The notes: generated by a model not told the origin, from the sequence alone. A stretch of DNA of 64,000 bases from Megascapheus bottae (GCA_024803745.1 JANJXV010000043.1:3531001-3595000), one strand, 5' to 3'; shown: positions 42,855-55,070, counted from the first letter of the stretch. Made by a program: numbers and translations.

Positions 42855-43860
42855 GATACAGCTGCAATTGAGGTGAGCCTAAGCCAGACAAAGCAGCTGC
42901 AGGCTTTGTTTCCTTTTTCCTAACAACCTGCTGAGGTGACAGTCTAGAGACAGTTGGTGGCAGGATGAAGACTTAAGTCTTAGTTCTCCTAGGCGTCAAT
43001 CACCTTTCTGCTAAACATATATATATTCTGCTGTGCAAAAATAAATATTGAGAACTTGATCAGAAAAAAAAAGACTCGCACCCAACTTTCATCTGCAAAA
43101 GGTATTATGGTAAAATTGATAACCATCCTAAATATGGATCCTTGTGGTTTTTGTGGGTGTGTGTACATGAATCCTTTTTTGAAATGTATGGCCAATATTA
43201 ATTTTGCGCACTTTAAGATCTTTATGAATGTGTGTGTGAATGGGTGTGAGTAAACATGTTCAAGGTTAAATTGTCAGCATCCAAAACAATGAATAAATTC
43301 ATAATTAAAACACAAAGGCATTTGGGTAAATCTAAGTCTAAACTTCAAGAAAATTATTAGGTTTAAATGTTTTCCAATGTCTTAAAGGATTATTGCATCA
43401 TTTCAAAGAAAAACTGGTTAATAGGAGTTTTCGAAAGATCCTAAAATCTGCATTTAAAAAGAAAATCTGGTGTTGTAATGCATAAAGCTTGTTTACCTTG
43501 TAAACATTGTAACCTGTTTAGTCCAGAGGAATTAGGGAATTTAGAATTTATTTCCTTGAGTTAACGTTTGGAGATAAGTATCAAAATTTAAATGTAAATT
43601 TGTTTATCAGTGTCAGAAGCTTTGCCTGCCCTTTGAAAACTGTTTAGGTAATTAAATGACAAGAGAAAGGACCGAGAGAACTTAAAATAGTCCTGTGTGA
43701 CCATCTTTGGTATTGAGAGGTGAACTGGCAAAGGTGCAGCTCTGGGTAAGAGAAGCTGGCACAAAGTCTGGTCAGATGGACTGAGTGGACCGTCTTTGTC
43801 CTTCTTCCTTGCAGACTGACACTGGAAATCTGATGGTAAAGTGGGTGATATGATTAGTTT
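42855..43860. other. No recognised feature
   Basis: AT-rich sequence leading to the second ERV. It might include a 5' part of that ERV, but I see no LTR or pol similarity in it. Confidence 0.45.
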
Positions 43861-43878
43861 TCTTAACCTTGTCCCCTA

Positions 43879-44560
43879 ATGGTTCAAGTCAGATCCCTGG
43901 CACGTGAACTGACTCACTTAAATCAGAGAGGGATGCATCAAAGATTCCCCCTGGTCCCTATAAAAGACTTTAAAAAGATCGTGAGGACATGTAAATCATG
44001 CATGCCTTTTTTACAAGTCCCACCTCTACAATCCCCTGGGGTCATTCCCTGGGGTCTTAAACCTAATGTTATCTGGCAGACTGATGTAACCCATTAAGTA
44101 CCCTTTGGGAAATTATGTCTATAGATACTCATTCACATGCTTATTGGGCTACTGTGCATTCTGGTGAAAGAGCCTGACACGCTGAAAGGCATTCTTTACA
44201 ACGTTTTGTTATCTTGAGTTTACGCCTACAGGTTAAAATGGATAATGGACCTGGTTTTAATAAAACAAAATGGAGGAGGCAACCCCCATGATAAATTGAG
44301 GACAGCTGTGCTTACATTAAATATTTTAAATTTCTCCAAGTACCAGCCTCTGACTGCCTTTCTGAGACATTGGTCTAATCAGACACCTTATTTAAAGGTT
44401 GAAGTCCGTTGGAGAGATCCTCTTACTGGATCATGGGGAGGCCCTAATCCCCCCATTAGTGTGGGGAGGGTATTTGGATGTGTCTTCCCAGTCGGAGAAC
44501 CAAACCTAATTTGTGTACCAGCTAGAAATTTGCAAACAAAAACAATAATTACCCAAGAGC
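43879..44560 (+). pseudogene. ERV integrase/env junction remnant
   Basis: The frames at 43,879-44,097 and 44,245-44,766 hold the zinc-binding and C-terminal integrase parts respectively. A TAA at 44,095-44,097, directly after DVTH, and a frame change interrupt the catalytic core. No envelope frame of useful length follows. Confidence 0.7.
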
Positions 44561-45273
44561 ACCCCCTCTTGAGGTATGCGTTCTCCCTCTCATTCACAGG
44601 AATGAGGAGACCATACCAGACACCCTGCTTAGCTGTGGTTGGAATCCTCTGTCACCTTCCTTCTCCTCATCCTGGGCATCAGTATCCACGCTGTCCACAA
44701 AGACGCCACCTAAAATATCAGCTTGATTTCTTGACTGCAGAGTCCTCCAAATCGTCGAGGCCTTGATCTGCTTTAAAAGGCTGCAGGAGGTTCTCAAATG
44801 CCACCAAAATGAACTTGATGCAAACTATCTATGGACTGGACTATGGTTGGCTCCCGTACCTTCTCCCCTTTGTGGGTGGGCCACTTGGTTACATTGAGTT
44901 TTGTATTCACATTCAGATCTTGTGTAATCAGTAAGCTCCTTCAGTGTCTTACAAAGTAGGATCAGGTAAAGCTGTTCAGCTAATGGTCATCTGGCAACAA
45001 TATGCTGTGCTATGAGATGGCGGACTAGGATCTCTGTGAGGTTGACCCTGGCCCTTACCAGGATGTGCAGGTGTACAGAAGGGTTTCCATTGCTGACGTT
45101 GGCCATACCCCTTATTTCAAACCTCCGTTTGGATCTGCCAACCCTACAGGTAAATTGCCTGAAGTGCTAGAGTGGTAGTCAATGACGGGTAAGATTCCCA
45201 GAGGGGGAAACCTAAGACAGGCACACTGCTCAAGTAAGGCAAATATCTGCTTAATAAAACAAATGGGAGGAGA

Positions 45274-45657
45274 TGTGGGAAACGTCACATTAGGAAAATG
45301 GGCCAACCTGCCTGTCGCCTCGTTGGGAGGTTTGGCTGTGGTTTGTGATGTAAAATAAGGCTACCTCGAACCCTGGGATTGGCCCTGCTGCCCACTCTGA
45401 CTGCACCTACCCCCCCTTGCCCTACACACCTTTATGCTGATAGACTCCTGCATCTTATTTTAGCCCCTTGTACTTTCCCAATAAATGAGTTTCTGCTGTG
45501 ACAGTCTCCCTGGCGCGTCTGTGTCTTCCCTCTGGAGAGGGAGGCCTGGGTGAAGGTGGCCACTTGGCCCTAACCTTTCTCGATCTTGTCTTAGTCAGGG
45601 CATGTTCTCCTTATACCTCTTGTGGGTCAAGAGCCAAGAAATGCTAAAACCCTGACA
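45274..45657 (+). repeat. LTR of second ERV
   Basis: Starts tgtgggaaacg and ends ..accctgaca. 'cccaataaatgag' at about 45,478 is a polyadenylation signal. The right end is a best guess from the terminal CA; it coincides with the outer edge of the inverted duplication. Confidence 0.65.
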
Positions 45658-46273
45658 TTCCAGAAGGTACATAAAGAAGACAAACACACTCATACTCCCA
45701 GGGGATAGGAGGGAGGGCTAGGAAGTAGCTGTTTGTTGCCCACAACAGTGGGGCCAGCCTACAGCAAGCAAAATGAGGAATGTATTTTTTGTTCTCTTTG
45801 TGGGTTTTTTGGCAGTCCTGCAACCTAAAATCAGGGCCTGAGAACTCCCCTTGGGTTGTTTTTCCAAAGCTCTTTCTATACCACTTGAGCAACAGGAGCG
45901 ATTTTACCTTTTCTAAGTATGTAGCTGCAAGGAGTGGAATTCAAGTGTTTGTGCATATTAGGCAAGCATTCTATCAGTAGAGTCATTGACAGGAGCTTAG
46001 ACCTGTAGGGATAAAAGGTCCCTGTAACTTTTGCCCCATTTTGGGGAACCATGAATTTCAAATCAAAATTTCCTGAGTAGAATTGCAACCCACACCCAAA
46101 AGTCTGCTGCCTTTCACAATGTTTTGAACCCATTTGATTACTTGGACCTTCCCAGAGTCCCACAGATTAGTCAGTACTTTAGTGAGTCTGAGAAAGCTAC
46201 ACACATAGTTGAAGATAGAAAGAGAAGAAAACATCCTGTGTGTAGATATGTATGTGTGTGGGTTGTGCATGAT

Positions 46274-46319
<46 letters not shown>

Positions 46320-46336
46320 ATTCTATCTATTATTCC

Positions 46337-46381
<45 letters not shown>

Positions 46382-46402
46382 ACTATATCTATCTCTATAT
46401 AT

Positions 46403-46439
<37 letters not shown>

Positions 46440-46440
46440 G
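46274..46440. repeat. (TCTA)n and (CA)n microsatellites, left arm
   Basis: About 115 bases of tcta repeats, then atata and ca repeats. Mirrored by (ATAG)n at 55,787-55,838 in the right arm. Confidence 0.95.
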
Positions 46441-46870
46441 GAATTCTACATAGCCACATACAAGATAAAATAATGGCATTCACTGGGTAGTGGATAAATT
46501 AGAGGGAATCAGGTTGAGTGAGATAAGTCAAGACCACAGGAACAACAGGTGCTTAGTAGCCTTAACAAGAGGATATAAGATCCAAACAGTACAGCAGCAA
46601 TGACTCACCATTGGGGTCTCTGTGTGAGAAAATTGAGAACTCACACATATGTGTGCATGTTTCAGACAGTATCAGAAACAATATGGAGGTTCCTCCAAGA
46701 TTAATTAAGAAGCTCCCATACAGTCTACAAATCTCACTCCTAGGCATTTACCCAAATTGCTTAAAGAAAGAACATCAGAAATCTTCCAACAACACCATAT
46801 TCATTGCAGAATTACATACCATAGATAAGACATAGAGCCAATCCAGAAGCCCTCAGTAGATAAATGGGTC
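46440..46870 (+). mobile_element. Old LINE-1 ORF2 3' fragment, left arm
   Basis: 'atggaattctacatagccac', 'cagtctacaaatctcactcc' and 'ttcattgcagaattacatacc' have the character of the ORF2 C-terminal region. The mirrored copy is at 55,280-55,770. Confidence 0.6.
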
Positions 46871-48624
46871 AATATGATATGTTATGTGTGTGTGCATCTC
46901 TCTGTGTGTATGTGAGTGTGTGTCTCTGTATATATATACATCTATGAATGTATGTTTCTGTATTCTATATACACATACATGCACACATATAAAAACAATG
47001 AGCATCTAATTCTAACCAAAAAAAATTTCTAAGGAAATGGAAGACTGAGTAAAATTATGATAAACAGAGTAGCGCTGGCCCAGGGAAAATTAGGTTGCAT
47101 GATTTCCCTCATTTGCAATGATTGAATTATATCTCTAATAGAATTCTTACTGAAGTTACGGAGTGCACAAATGTCTAAGCTGAATCTTGTCAACTCAGCC
47201 CCGGGAGATCCTAGGACAGTTTTGTATGCTGTACCTAAATTATCATCGATGGTGCAACAGGATAAATCAGCAGGGAATATCATCCCTATATGAGCTATAG
47301 TAATGTAACTTTTCAGTGTTTAAATACAAATAATTTCAGCTATGTTTGCCTTGGAATTATTGCTTATTGACAGAAGGCATGAAATTAGAAGATACTGGAG
47401 CTTAATTGCTTGGACATATTAAGAATTCATTTTCTTTTACTCAGTCCCTAGGAGCAGGTCTCTTGTACCTGGTCTCTTGTCTTATAAGTAGGTGAAGCTA
47501 ATTTCCTGTTCTATTGCAGTATGATGGATGTAAAAGGGGAAGTAATCATTATTAGAATCGAATGATTAGTACTGCACCAATGTAACTGGAAGTAATGGCC
47601 TTTTGTCTTCCTTCCTTTCTTGCTTCTTTTCTTCATTCCTTCCATTCTTCCCCCACCCCTGCACTTTCTCTCAGAAAGAGACCCTCTGAAAAGCACAGGC
47701 TAGGGCCGAAATTTGGCTGGACGGAAGTATGCTTGACTAACGTAGATGAAGATTGGGATAATATTCTTTGGTTCCACATACTAAGAACAAGCAGGAATGT
47801 GTGCAGGAACACAAGTGGTAGTGCTAGCCTGAAGAAGAATAATCTCCAGGAAAGTGGTGATGTACTGAGTTTAAGCCTCAGGCTTGGTAAAGAAAGACAC
47901 AACAAAAACAAAAACAAAAAAATGGAAGGAGAAGCATAAAGTTTGTGGCTGCCTGATGGAGTTGGGATTCCAAAAAGAATTTCCAATCAGGAAATGCCAA
48001 CACATTTCACGGGATGAAGGACAGTGAAGAATTCTGCTTCATCAACCCATACTTCCTTTCAACATAACATAAGGTACAAACCCAAGGCAAAACACACCCT
48101 TACCCTAAGGTGATGGGAGAGAAGCAGAGGCAGTAGGTCTTTGTTTCCCACACCTGTGGGGCCAGTCTACAGCAAGAAAAACGAGGGTCGCATTTAGGGA
48201 TGCTAGCTCTTTACTTTTGTTTCTCTTTTGGCAGTCCTGAGATTAGAACTAAGGGCCTGATCCAAAGCTATTGCTATACCACTTGACACACAGGACCAAT
48301 TCTAGCTTTGCTATGCATGTGGATGCAAGGAATGGAATTAAAGTGTTTGTGCAGCCTAGATAAGTAATCTTACCAGTAGAGTCCTTCAGAGGAGCTTAGT
48401 TCTGTAGAGATATTAGGCCCCTGTTCCTTTTGCCCCATTTTGGGGAACCATGGATTTCAAGTTAAAATTTCCTGAGTAGGACTGTAAATTAGAGCCAAAA
48501 GTCTACTGTCTTTCCAAATATTTTGAACCCATTTGATTTCTTTGTGCTTTCCAGAATCCAAGAGTACTTAATTCAGTATGGGATTGCTGCACACATAGCC
48601 TATGAGAGAAAGAGACCAAAAATA

Positions 48625-48630
<6 letters not shown>

Positions 48631-48675
<45 letters not shown>
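48631..48675. repeat. (GT)n microsatellite, left arm
   Basis: Pairs with (CA)n at 53,259-53,300 in the right arm. Confidence 0.95.
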
Positions 48676-48676
<1 letters not shown>

Positions 48677-49119
48677 TTGTGCAGGTTTTATGTTCCAAAC
48701 AGGCATGCTCTCTCATTTGAAATACTGTACTTGATCAGTTATGTGTTGGTATAGAAAAGTTACCTGTTAGGTTTCTACTGCCTTTATCACTTTTGCAATA
48801 AACACACAGTCCATCTGCTCAATGTGTGCACTCTTGGGAAATGTGTTTGCATTGATGAAGAATCCCCATACACCTGTGCTCTGTGATTAAAAGAGGCATT
48901 ATCCTCCTTCCCTGAGTATGTTCCTTATTCAAGTAGATAGGACAAGAAAGCCAATGGCAGTGGGATATGTGTCTGAGGACACATTGCTTGCAGGTGTGCT
49001 AGGTGGACATTAGAGAGGGAGGAGAAGGTAGGAGGTGTTAGGGTGTGGTGGTAAGTGAAGTGCTGGCCCATTGTGAGGCTGTGGCCCCAGCAGAAGCCCA
49101 GGAGAGCCGGTGGGCAGGG

Positions 49120-50650
49120 TCCTTTGCCGAGGCCCCTGGGGTCCCAGCCTACCCAGTTCAGTGCCAGAAAAGCTGTGCTTGCCATGGATGTAAGGGTGAA
49201 TGGCCTTGGCCATGATCCGGGCAATTCTCTTCAAAGCTGCCTTATTGGTGTGGAGCATGGGCGTGTGGAGCCCAAGGGTCCCAGGGGGCCCTCAGTACTG
49301 GGGGTTGAAATCTCTCGCCGCCTGCAGCACCTGCCCCAGAGCACAAAGAAGCTCCCTGCCCTGGTTCTGTGTGGGCAGAGCTGTCCTTGACTCCTATCAG
49401 GCCAGCCGGTCCCTGACAGGTAACAATGCGGGACAGGGCCGGCAGCAGCTGGCCTCCCTAGGAGGTGGCTGCCCCTGCGCTGCTGACCCAGGAACTAGGG
49501 ACCTGACTAGACGCCTTTTCGGTTGGTGGGTGTTGGAGCCCCTGCCCCTGTCCACCTTGGCTTCCGTGGGCCTGGACAGCCGGGGACCTAGGGGTGGTGG
49601 CTGGCCGGCGCTGCTCTGAGCATTCGTGGATCCGCAAGAATAGCTCGCGCCAGGACTCACCAGGGCCCAGCTGTGCACCATAGAATAATCGGGCACAGCA
49701 CATTTGCCACAGTCGCTCCGTGATGTCGTGGCCCAGGGTCTTGGGGCCATTGCTGCCTCCACTGTGCTGTGGGGTATGGGCGCCGGGCTTGGCATAGGGT
49801 ACTGGCCTGACAACTTGGGGCCACCAACGAGCCACTGGGGCCCTGGGTAGCACGAGAGAGTGGAATCGCCGGGCAGGCACAGGGGACAGGGAGCTGGGCA
49901 TGGGGTGTGAGCTCGTTGGCGTCTTCAGGGCACCCGGGCACCAACTGACCAGCAAGTGCCCGCCACCCGTGGAGTCAGCCACCTTTGGGATTCTGCAGCC
50001 TTCCAAGGACCAATGACACCATCCGTTGCTGCCCACAGGGGACTCTGGGGACCTTCGGGGACGCTTTTCATGCACGCTGCCAGGACAAAGGATGGCAGAC
50101 AGCTTGCCAGCCCTCTCGAGCTCATTCGGATCCTGGGACCACAGGTGAGATGGACCGCACCTGTGGACTCACCTCCAGGCATAGTGGCTTTTGCCCAGGA
50201 GACATCACGTGCACTCGTCTCTTGGAATGTCTCCTTCCACTCCAACCCCAAATATTCCCGCCCCATTTCAGACATGCTGGGCTCCTGAGCGCTGGCCAGC
50301 TCAGGGACCTGCACCAGCAGCTCTGCCATGAGTGCAGGGTTGTGGCCCAGGAGAACCAAGGTCTTCCAGCACTTGGCCACTACCTTGGCCAAACAGCCCA
50401 CCTCCAATTGTTTGCGGAAAACCTTGGCTGTCCTGAGCTCCCTGGCTGCCAGCATCTCAGGCAAGATGGGCAGGAGGGACAGTAGACTCAAGGCCTGTCT
50501 CAGCACCGCTGCGTCGCTGCTGGAGGCCAGGCGCTCCTGGAGCTGCCGCACAGCTCCCCACACCCACTCTAGCTGCGTCCTATGGCCACCAACCAACACA
50601 TCGACAGAGACTCAGCAGCCCCTCACCTGGCTTCCACGATCCATCAGGCC
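49120..50650 (-). pseudogene. ELOA-like: Elongin A-like copy 1 (left arm), nearly full domain set, disabled
   Basis: Elongin A is the large subunit of the Elongin transcription elongation complex. On the minus strand: 50,600-50,330 encodes a TFIIS N-terminal (LW) domain, AVRQLQERLASSS.. LLSLLPILPEMLAARELR.. KVVAKCWKTLVLLG. An acidic/Ser stretch follows. Then, in another frame, 49,780-49,640 encodes RLWQMCCARLFYGAQ and GESWRELFLRIHE, the region after the BC-box in Elongin A. 49,250-49,150 encodes KRIARIMAKAIHPYIHGKH, like the Elongin A C-end. The order is right but the total (about 500 codons) is below the roughly 770 of ELOA. It has a frameshift near 49,930-50,070, and the expected initiator is AGG. 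It is GC-rich and intronless, so descent from a retrogene is likely. Confidence 0.75.
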
Positions 50651-50734
50651 ACCCCCCCTGCTCTGACAAAAAGGAGCCACAGCTGTCTCCTTCCATGTCT
50701 CCCCCTCCGTCTCTTCCAGGCCCAGACTCTCCCT

Positions 50735-51046
50735 TCAGGGATCTGGAGCACCTTGCTTCTCAGGGAGCTTGTGAAGCAGAAGGGCTGACACAAGCACAGG
50801 GTGGCAGCTCAGGAGATCCAAGGTCGCCCAATGCATGGCCAGCTTCTGGACCAAAGTGCCCACCTGCGAGTGTTTCCCGAAGCCCCACACTGTGCTTCTC
50901 AAACCCGTGATGGACAGCATGTCAGTCGTGATTGTCAGCACCGAGAGCAGCCTCAAGGATTTGCACAGCTCCTCCGAGTTGGTGCTGGAGCCCAAGCACT
51001 CCTGGAGCTGCCTCACTGCCGTGCACACCTACTCCTGCACCTCCAT
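50735..51046 (-). pseudogene. ELOA-like: Elongin A-like copy 2, N-terminal domain only
   Basis: A second TFIIS N-terminal domain in the same orientation, directly upstream of copy 1. ATG at 51,044-51,046 gives M-E-V-Q-E, then TAG at 51,029-51,031, then VCTAVRQLQECL.. SVLTITTDMLSITGLR.. GTLVQKLAMHWATLDLL. The stop replaces the tryptophan codon present in copy 1. Past about 50,735 the similarity ends, so the rest of the gene is missing. The TITTDML/TGLR wording is closer to standard Elongin A (which has a corresponding 'PITVDIL..TGV' run) than copy 1 is. Confidence 0.75.
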
Positions 51047-51199
51047 CCCGATGCCCACCCAGCTGAGTCGTCCCACAGAGGCCCAGGTCACTCACCCCCG
51101 TGGCTGTATCCCGTGGATCACTCACTTACCGTGCTCTGGCATGCTCTTTCTGGTTGGTTGCTGCGAGGCACTACTCTCCCTCCTGATCCTCCAGGCGCC

Positions 51200-51270
51200 G
51201 TCATCCAGAAAGAGCCAGCTGGCCAATTCCACTCCTTATATCTGCTCTGACTATACTGCCACATCCAACA
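51200..51270 (-). promoter_or_regulatory. Candidate TATA-type promoter upstream of Elongin A-like copy 2
   Basis: On the minus strand 'gagcagatataaggagtgg' lies about 190 bases upstream of the copy 2 ATG. The same block recurs at 63,268-63,290 (complement reads gatataaggagggg) and at 63,742-63,765 (aatataagaagag). Conservation of a TATA-like block upstream of the gene fragments suggests a family promoter. This is inference. Confidence 0.4.
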
Positions 51271-51900
51271 GCTCCCATCGTAAGGTCCTCCCTGGCTTGC
51301 ACCAACCAATCCCTGGCTTCCCAGCCCGGGGTCTGCCAACATGTACCTTGCCTTGCCTTACAGCCAGGCCCTCCTCATAACTCCCCAGGCACCACTTGCT
51401 AGTCCTCTTGGGGCTCCTAGTCAAGGCCATCTGCCTAGATTTCCATGCCTTGGGGCCTTGCCTTGGGCAACTCAGGTGTGTGGCCTCTTGTCTTCTCCAC
51501 CAACAGTGCTTGGTAACCAATCCTGGTAACCAGCACCTGTGCATCTGGCCCTTCATTTCCTCCTTGAATGCTATCACTAAGTCCACTTTAATATCCACTC
51601 CCCACACTCCTGGGCTTTGTCCATCCATGGTACCCCAGGGCCATTCTTCCCCATCTAATTCTTCTTGGCACTTCCCAGGTTGGACCCCTGCTGAGTGAGC
51701 AACCATGCGACAATCAACCTGAGGACAGCGCTCATTCCTTTTGTCTGAAATTCTAGGACATCTTTGAATCCTGAAAGAGAATAAAGACTTGAAGTCAGTA
51801 TGGCCTTCCTTCTGATTATCTGGATTGCAAGTTCACTCTACACTTGAAATTTGATAAAAACATTTGGTAATGATAAGAAAACCAGAATTGTCTGTTCATT
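51270..51900. other. Central spacer, Elongin A-like upstream flank
   Basis: The region upstream of copy 2. 51,380-51,540 ('caccacttgctagtcctctt', 'gtgtgtggcctcttgtcttc', 'gcttggtaaccaatc') recurs at 63,850-64,000, and 51,815-51,900 recurs in reverse at 63,540-63,620. A minus-strand frame of 151 codons (51,706-51,251) is open but I do not recognise it. Confidence 0.6.
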
Positions 51901-51904
51901 TTGA

Positions 51905-52765
51905 AAATCTCAGTGCCCCCTGTGGGCAGCAACGGATGGAGTCAGTGGTCCTCCAAATTCCCAAAGGTGGCCGACTCCACAGGTGGTGGGTGCTTGCCAG
52001 GCAGTTGGTACCCAGGTGCCCTGAAGATGCCAGCGTGCTCCTGCCCCAAGCCCGGCTTGATTTCCCCCGTGCCGGCCCAGCTAGTCCACTCGCTCGTGCC
52101 CCCCAGGACTCCAGTGGCTCCCAGGCAGCCTCAAGTTGTCATGCCAGCACCCTATGCCAAGCCTGTGCTGCTACCCTGCAGCCCTGGGGAGGTAGAAATG
52201 GCCCGAAGATCCTGGGGCCTGGTAGCTGTGGCAAATGCGCTGTGCCCGACAATTCAAGTGGGCACAGGCGGGCCCTGGCATTTCCTGGCACCATGGATCC
52301 TCAGAGCAGAGCCAGTCAGCCACCATCCCTATGTCCCTGGCTGTCCAATCGCCCGTAAGTCAAGGTGGACAGGCACATGGGCTACATCACCCACCCACCG
52401 AAAAGAAGTCGAGCCAGTGCCCAAGCTGCTGGGTAAGGAGCACAGGGGCAGCCACCTCCCATGGAGGCAAGCCGCTGCCGGCCCTGACCCACACCGGTAC
52501 CTGGCAGGGACCCTCTGGCCAAATAGAAGCAGGAGGACGGGAGGAGGGCAGGGAGGTTCTTGGGGGCACAGGGGCAGGTGCTGCTGCCAGTGAGACATTT
52601 CATCCCCCAGGCCTGAGGGCAGCCTGGGCCCTCACGGGATCCATCATCGCTACTCCCCCACCGCTGCTCCGCAGCAACAAAGCAGCTGTCAAGAGAATTG
52701 CCCGGTTCATGGCCAAGGCCATTCACCCTTACATCCATGGCAAGCACAACTTGCCTGGCTGTTGA
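51905..52765 (+). pseudogene. ELOA-like: Elongin A-like copy 3 (right arm), C-terminal half
   Basis: The mirror image of copy 1 from just after its N-terminal domain. The plus strand reads, in frames 51,901 and 52,235, MRCARQFKWAQAGPGISWH (counterpart of copy 1's CCARLFYGAQLGPGESWRE) and SNKAAVKRIARFMAKAIHPY, and ends HGKHNLPGC at 52,765. The N-terminal domain is absent because the centre of the palindrome holds copy 2 instead. Frames shift at least twice. It is non-functional. Confidence 0.72.
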
Positions 52766-53256
52766 ACTTGGGAGGCTGGAACCCCGGGGGCCTTGGCAAA
52801 GGACCCTGCCTGCCGGCTCTCCTGGGCTTCTGCTGGCGCCACCGCCTCACAATGGGACAGCACTTCACTTACCACCACACCCTAACATCTCCTAGCTCCT
52901 TCTCCCTCCCTAATGTCCATCTAGCACACTTGCAAGCAACGTGTCCTCAGACATACATATCCCACTGCCATTGGCTTTCTGGTGCTACCTACATCCATAA
53001 GGAGAATCCTAAGGGAAGGAGGAGAATGTCTGTTCAAATCACAGAGCATAGGTGTGTGGGGATTCTCCATCAATCCAACACATTCCCCAAGAGTGCACAC
53101 ATTGAGTAGATGGGCTGTGATTAGGTCAAAAGGTGATCAAGGCAGTAGAAACCTTACACATAATTTTCTATACTAACACATATCTGATCAAGGACAGAAT
53201 CACAGGGAATTTCAAATGACAGAGCATGCCTGTATGGACCAGAAAACTTATACAAT

Positions 53257-53258
<2 letters not shown>

Positions 53259-53300
<42 letters not shown>
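53259..53300. repeat. (CA)n microsatellite, right arm
   Basis: Mirror of (GT)n at 48,631-48,675. Confidence 0.95.
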
Positions 53301-53302
<2 letters not shown>

Positions 53303-54954
53303 GAGATTGTTTTTGTTCTATTTCACACACTATTTGTGCGGGTCTCTCAGATTAAGTAAAGTACTGTCTATTCTCAGGGACTCTGGAAAGGCCAAGGAAA
53401 TCAAGAGGGTTCAAAACATTTGGAAAGACAGTAGACTTTTGGCGCTAGTTTACAATCCTTCTCAGGAAATTTTAACTTGAATCCGTGACTCCCCAAAATT
53501 GGAGAAAAGGAACAGGGGATAGATATCTCTACACAACTAAGTTCCTCTCAAGAACTCTACTTGTAAGATTGCTTACCTAGGATGCACAGACACTTGAGTT
53601 CCATTCCTTGCAACCACATACATAGAAAAGCTAGAATTAGTCCTGTGGCACAAGTGGTATAGCTTTGGAAGAGAAACTCAGTAGGAGTTCTCACGCCCTT
53701 AGTTCTAGTCTCAGGACTGGGGAATGAGAAATTAAAGAACTAGCATCCCTAAAAAAACTCGTTTCTCTTGCTGTAGACTGGCCCCACAGGTGTGGCAAAC
53801 AGACACCTGCAACCTTTGCTTCTCTCTCATCACCTGGAGTAAGGGTGTATTTTGTCTTGGGTTTGTACCTTCTGTTAGGTTGAAAGTAAGTGTGGGTTGA
53901 TGGAGCAGAATTCTTCACTGTCCTTCATCCCGTGAAATGTGTTGGTGTTTCCTGAGTTGGTAATTCTTTATGGAATCTCTAATCAATTAGGATGCCACAC
54001 CCTTTATGATGTTCCTTGGATATTTTTCTCTGTTTTTTTTGTTTTGTTTTCTTGTGTTTTTATTTACCAAGCCTGCAGGTTAAACTTAATGCCTGGCCAC
54101 TTTCCTTGAGATTCTTCTTCAGGCTAGGACTACTACTTGAGTCCCTTTACCTGCTTTTTCTTAGCATGTGGAACCAAAGAATGTTACCCTGACCTTCATG
54201 TATGCTAGTCAAGCACACTTCCACCTAGCCAAAATTTGGCCCTAGCGTGTGCCTTTAGAGAGTCTCTTTCTGAGAGAAAGTATGGTGTGTGTGTGGGGGG
54301 GACGTAAGGAAATAATGAAAGAAGAAGAAAGGACGGAAGACAAAAGGCCTTTACCTCCAGTTGCATTGGTGCACTACTAATCATTTGATTCTAACCACTT
54401 TTACATCCATCACAGGGCAATAGAACTGTAAATTCGCTTCACCTAATTAGAAAACAAGAGACCAGGTACAAGAGACCTGCTTCTAGGGACTGGCAAAAGA
54501 ATTAAGCTCCAGGTTCTTCTAATCTCATGTCTTCTATCCATAAGCAATAAGTTCAGTGCTAACATAACTGAAATAGTTTGCGTTTAAAAACTGAAAAGGT
54601 ACATTACTATAGCTCTTTTGGAGATGCTATTCGCTGCTGATTTACACTGTTGCACCATCTATGCTTATTTAGGTACAGCATACAGTACTGTTTTGGATCC
54701 TCTGAGGCTGAGTTGACAAGATTCAGCTTAGACATTTGCTCACTCTGTGCTTTCAGGTCAGAATTACATCAGAGATATTATTCTATCATTGCAAGCTAGG
54801 GAAATCATGCACCCTACATTCCCCTGGGCCTGGACTACTCTGCTTATCATAATTTTCCTTGGTCTTCAATTCCTTAGAATATTTTTTCGAGTTATAATTA
54901 GATGCTCATAGTTTTATATGTGTGTATTTATGTTTATATGGAATACACTAACAT

Positions 54955-55070
54955 ATATTTATAGGTATATATATATATATACACACACACCTATATATGT
55001 ATGTATGTATATATACTCAGAAAAACACATACTCATATACGTACACAGAGACACACACACCCATATACCA
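54955..55070. repeat. (TA)n/(CA)n-rich tract
   Basis: Alternating ta and ca runs. The left arm has a related tract near 46,880-46,990. Confidence 0.85.

Larger units (their letters stand above)
43860..45657 (+). mobile_element. Second class II ERV, 5'-truncated, with 3' LTR
   Basis: 43,879-44,097 encodes an integrase N-terminal zinc-binding region: histidines, then CKSC, then a stretch ending IWQTDVTH. The catalytic core follows in broken frames to about 44,260 (with a DNGPGF-like site). 44,380-44,560 resembles the integrase C-end and the start of env. A purine run, 'gggaggaga', at about 45,265 precedes a single LTR. The internal part left of integrase and the 5' LTR are missing. It is a different LTR family from the element at 36.5 kb. 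Confidence 0.75.

Noticed and set aside
44594..44797. An intact ERV envelope gene
   Set aside because: Frames in 44,245-45,270 are short and overlapping on both strands, and no signal peptide to transmembrane frame can be followed.
46274..46390. CRISPR-like array
   Set aside because: It is a simple tetranucleotide repeat with no spacers. No CRISPR features occur in this animal sequence.
51251..51706. A 151-codon minus-strand frame as a new gene upstream of Elongin A-like copy 2
   Set aside because: GC-rich DNA gives long open frames on every strand here. The related flank at 63.7-64.0 kb gives no comparable frame, so I treat it as non-coding flank.
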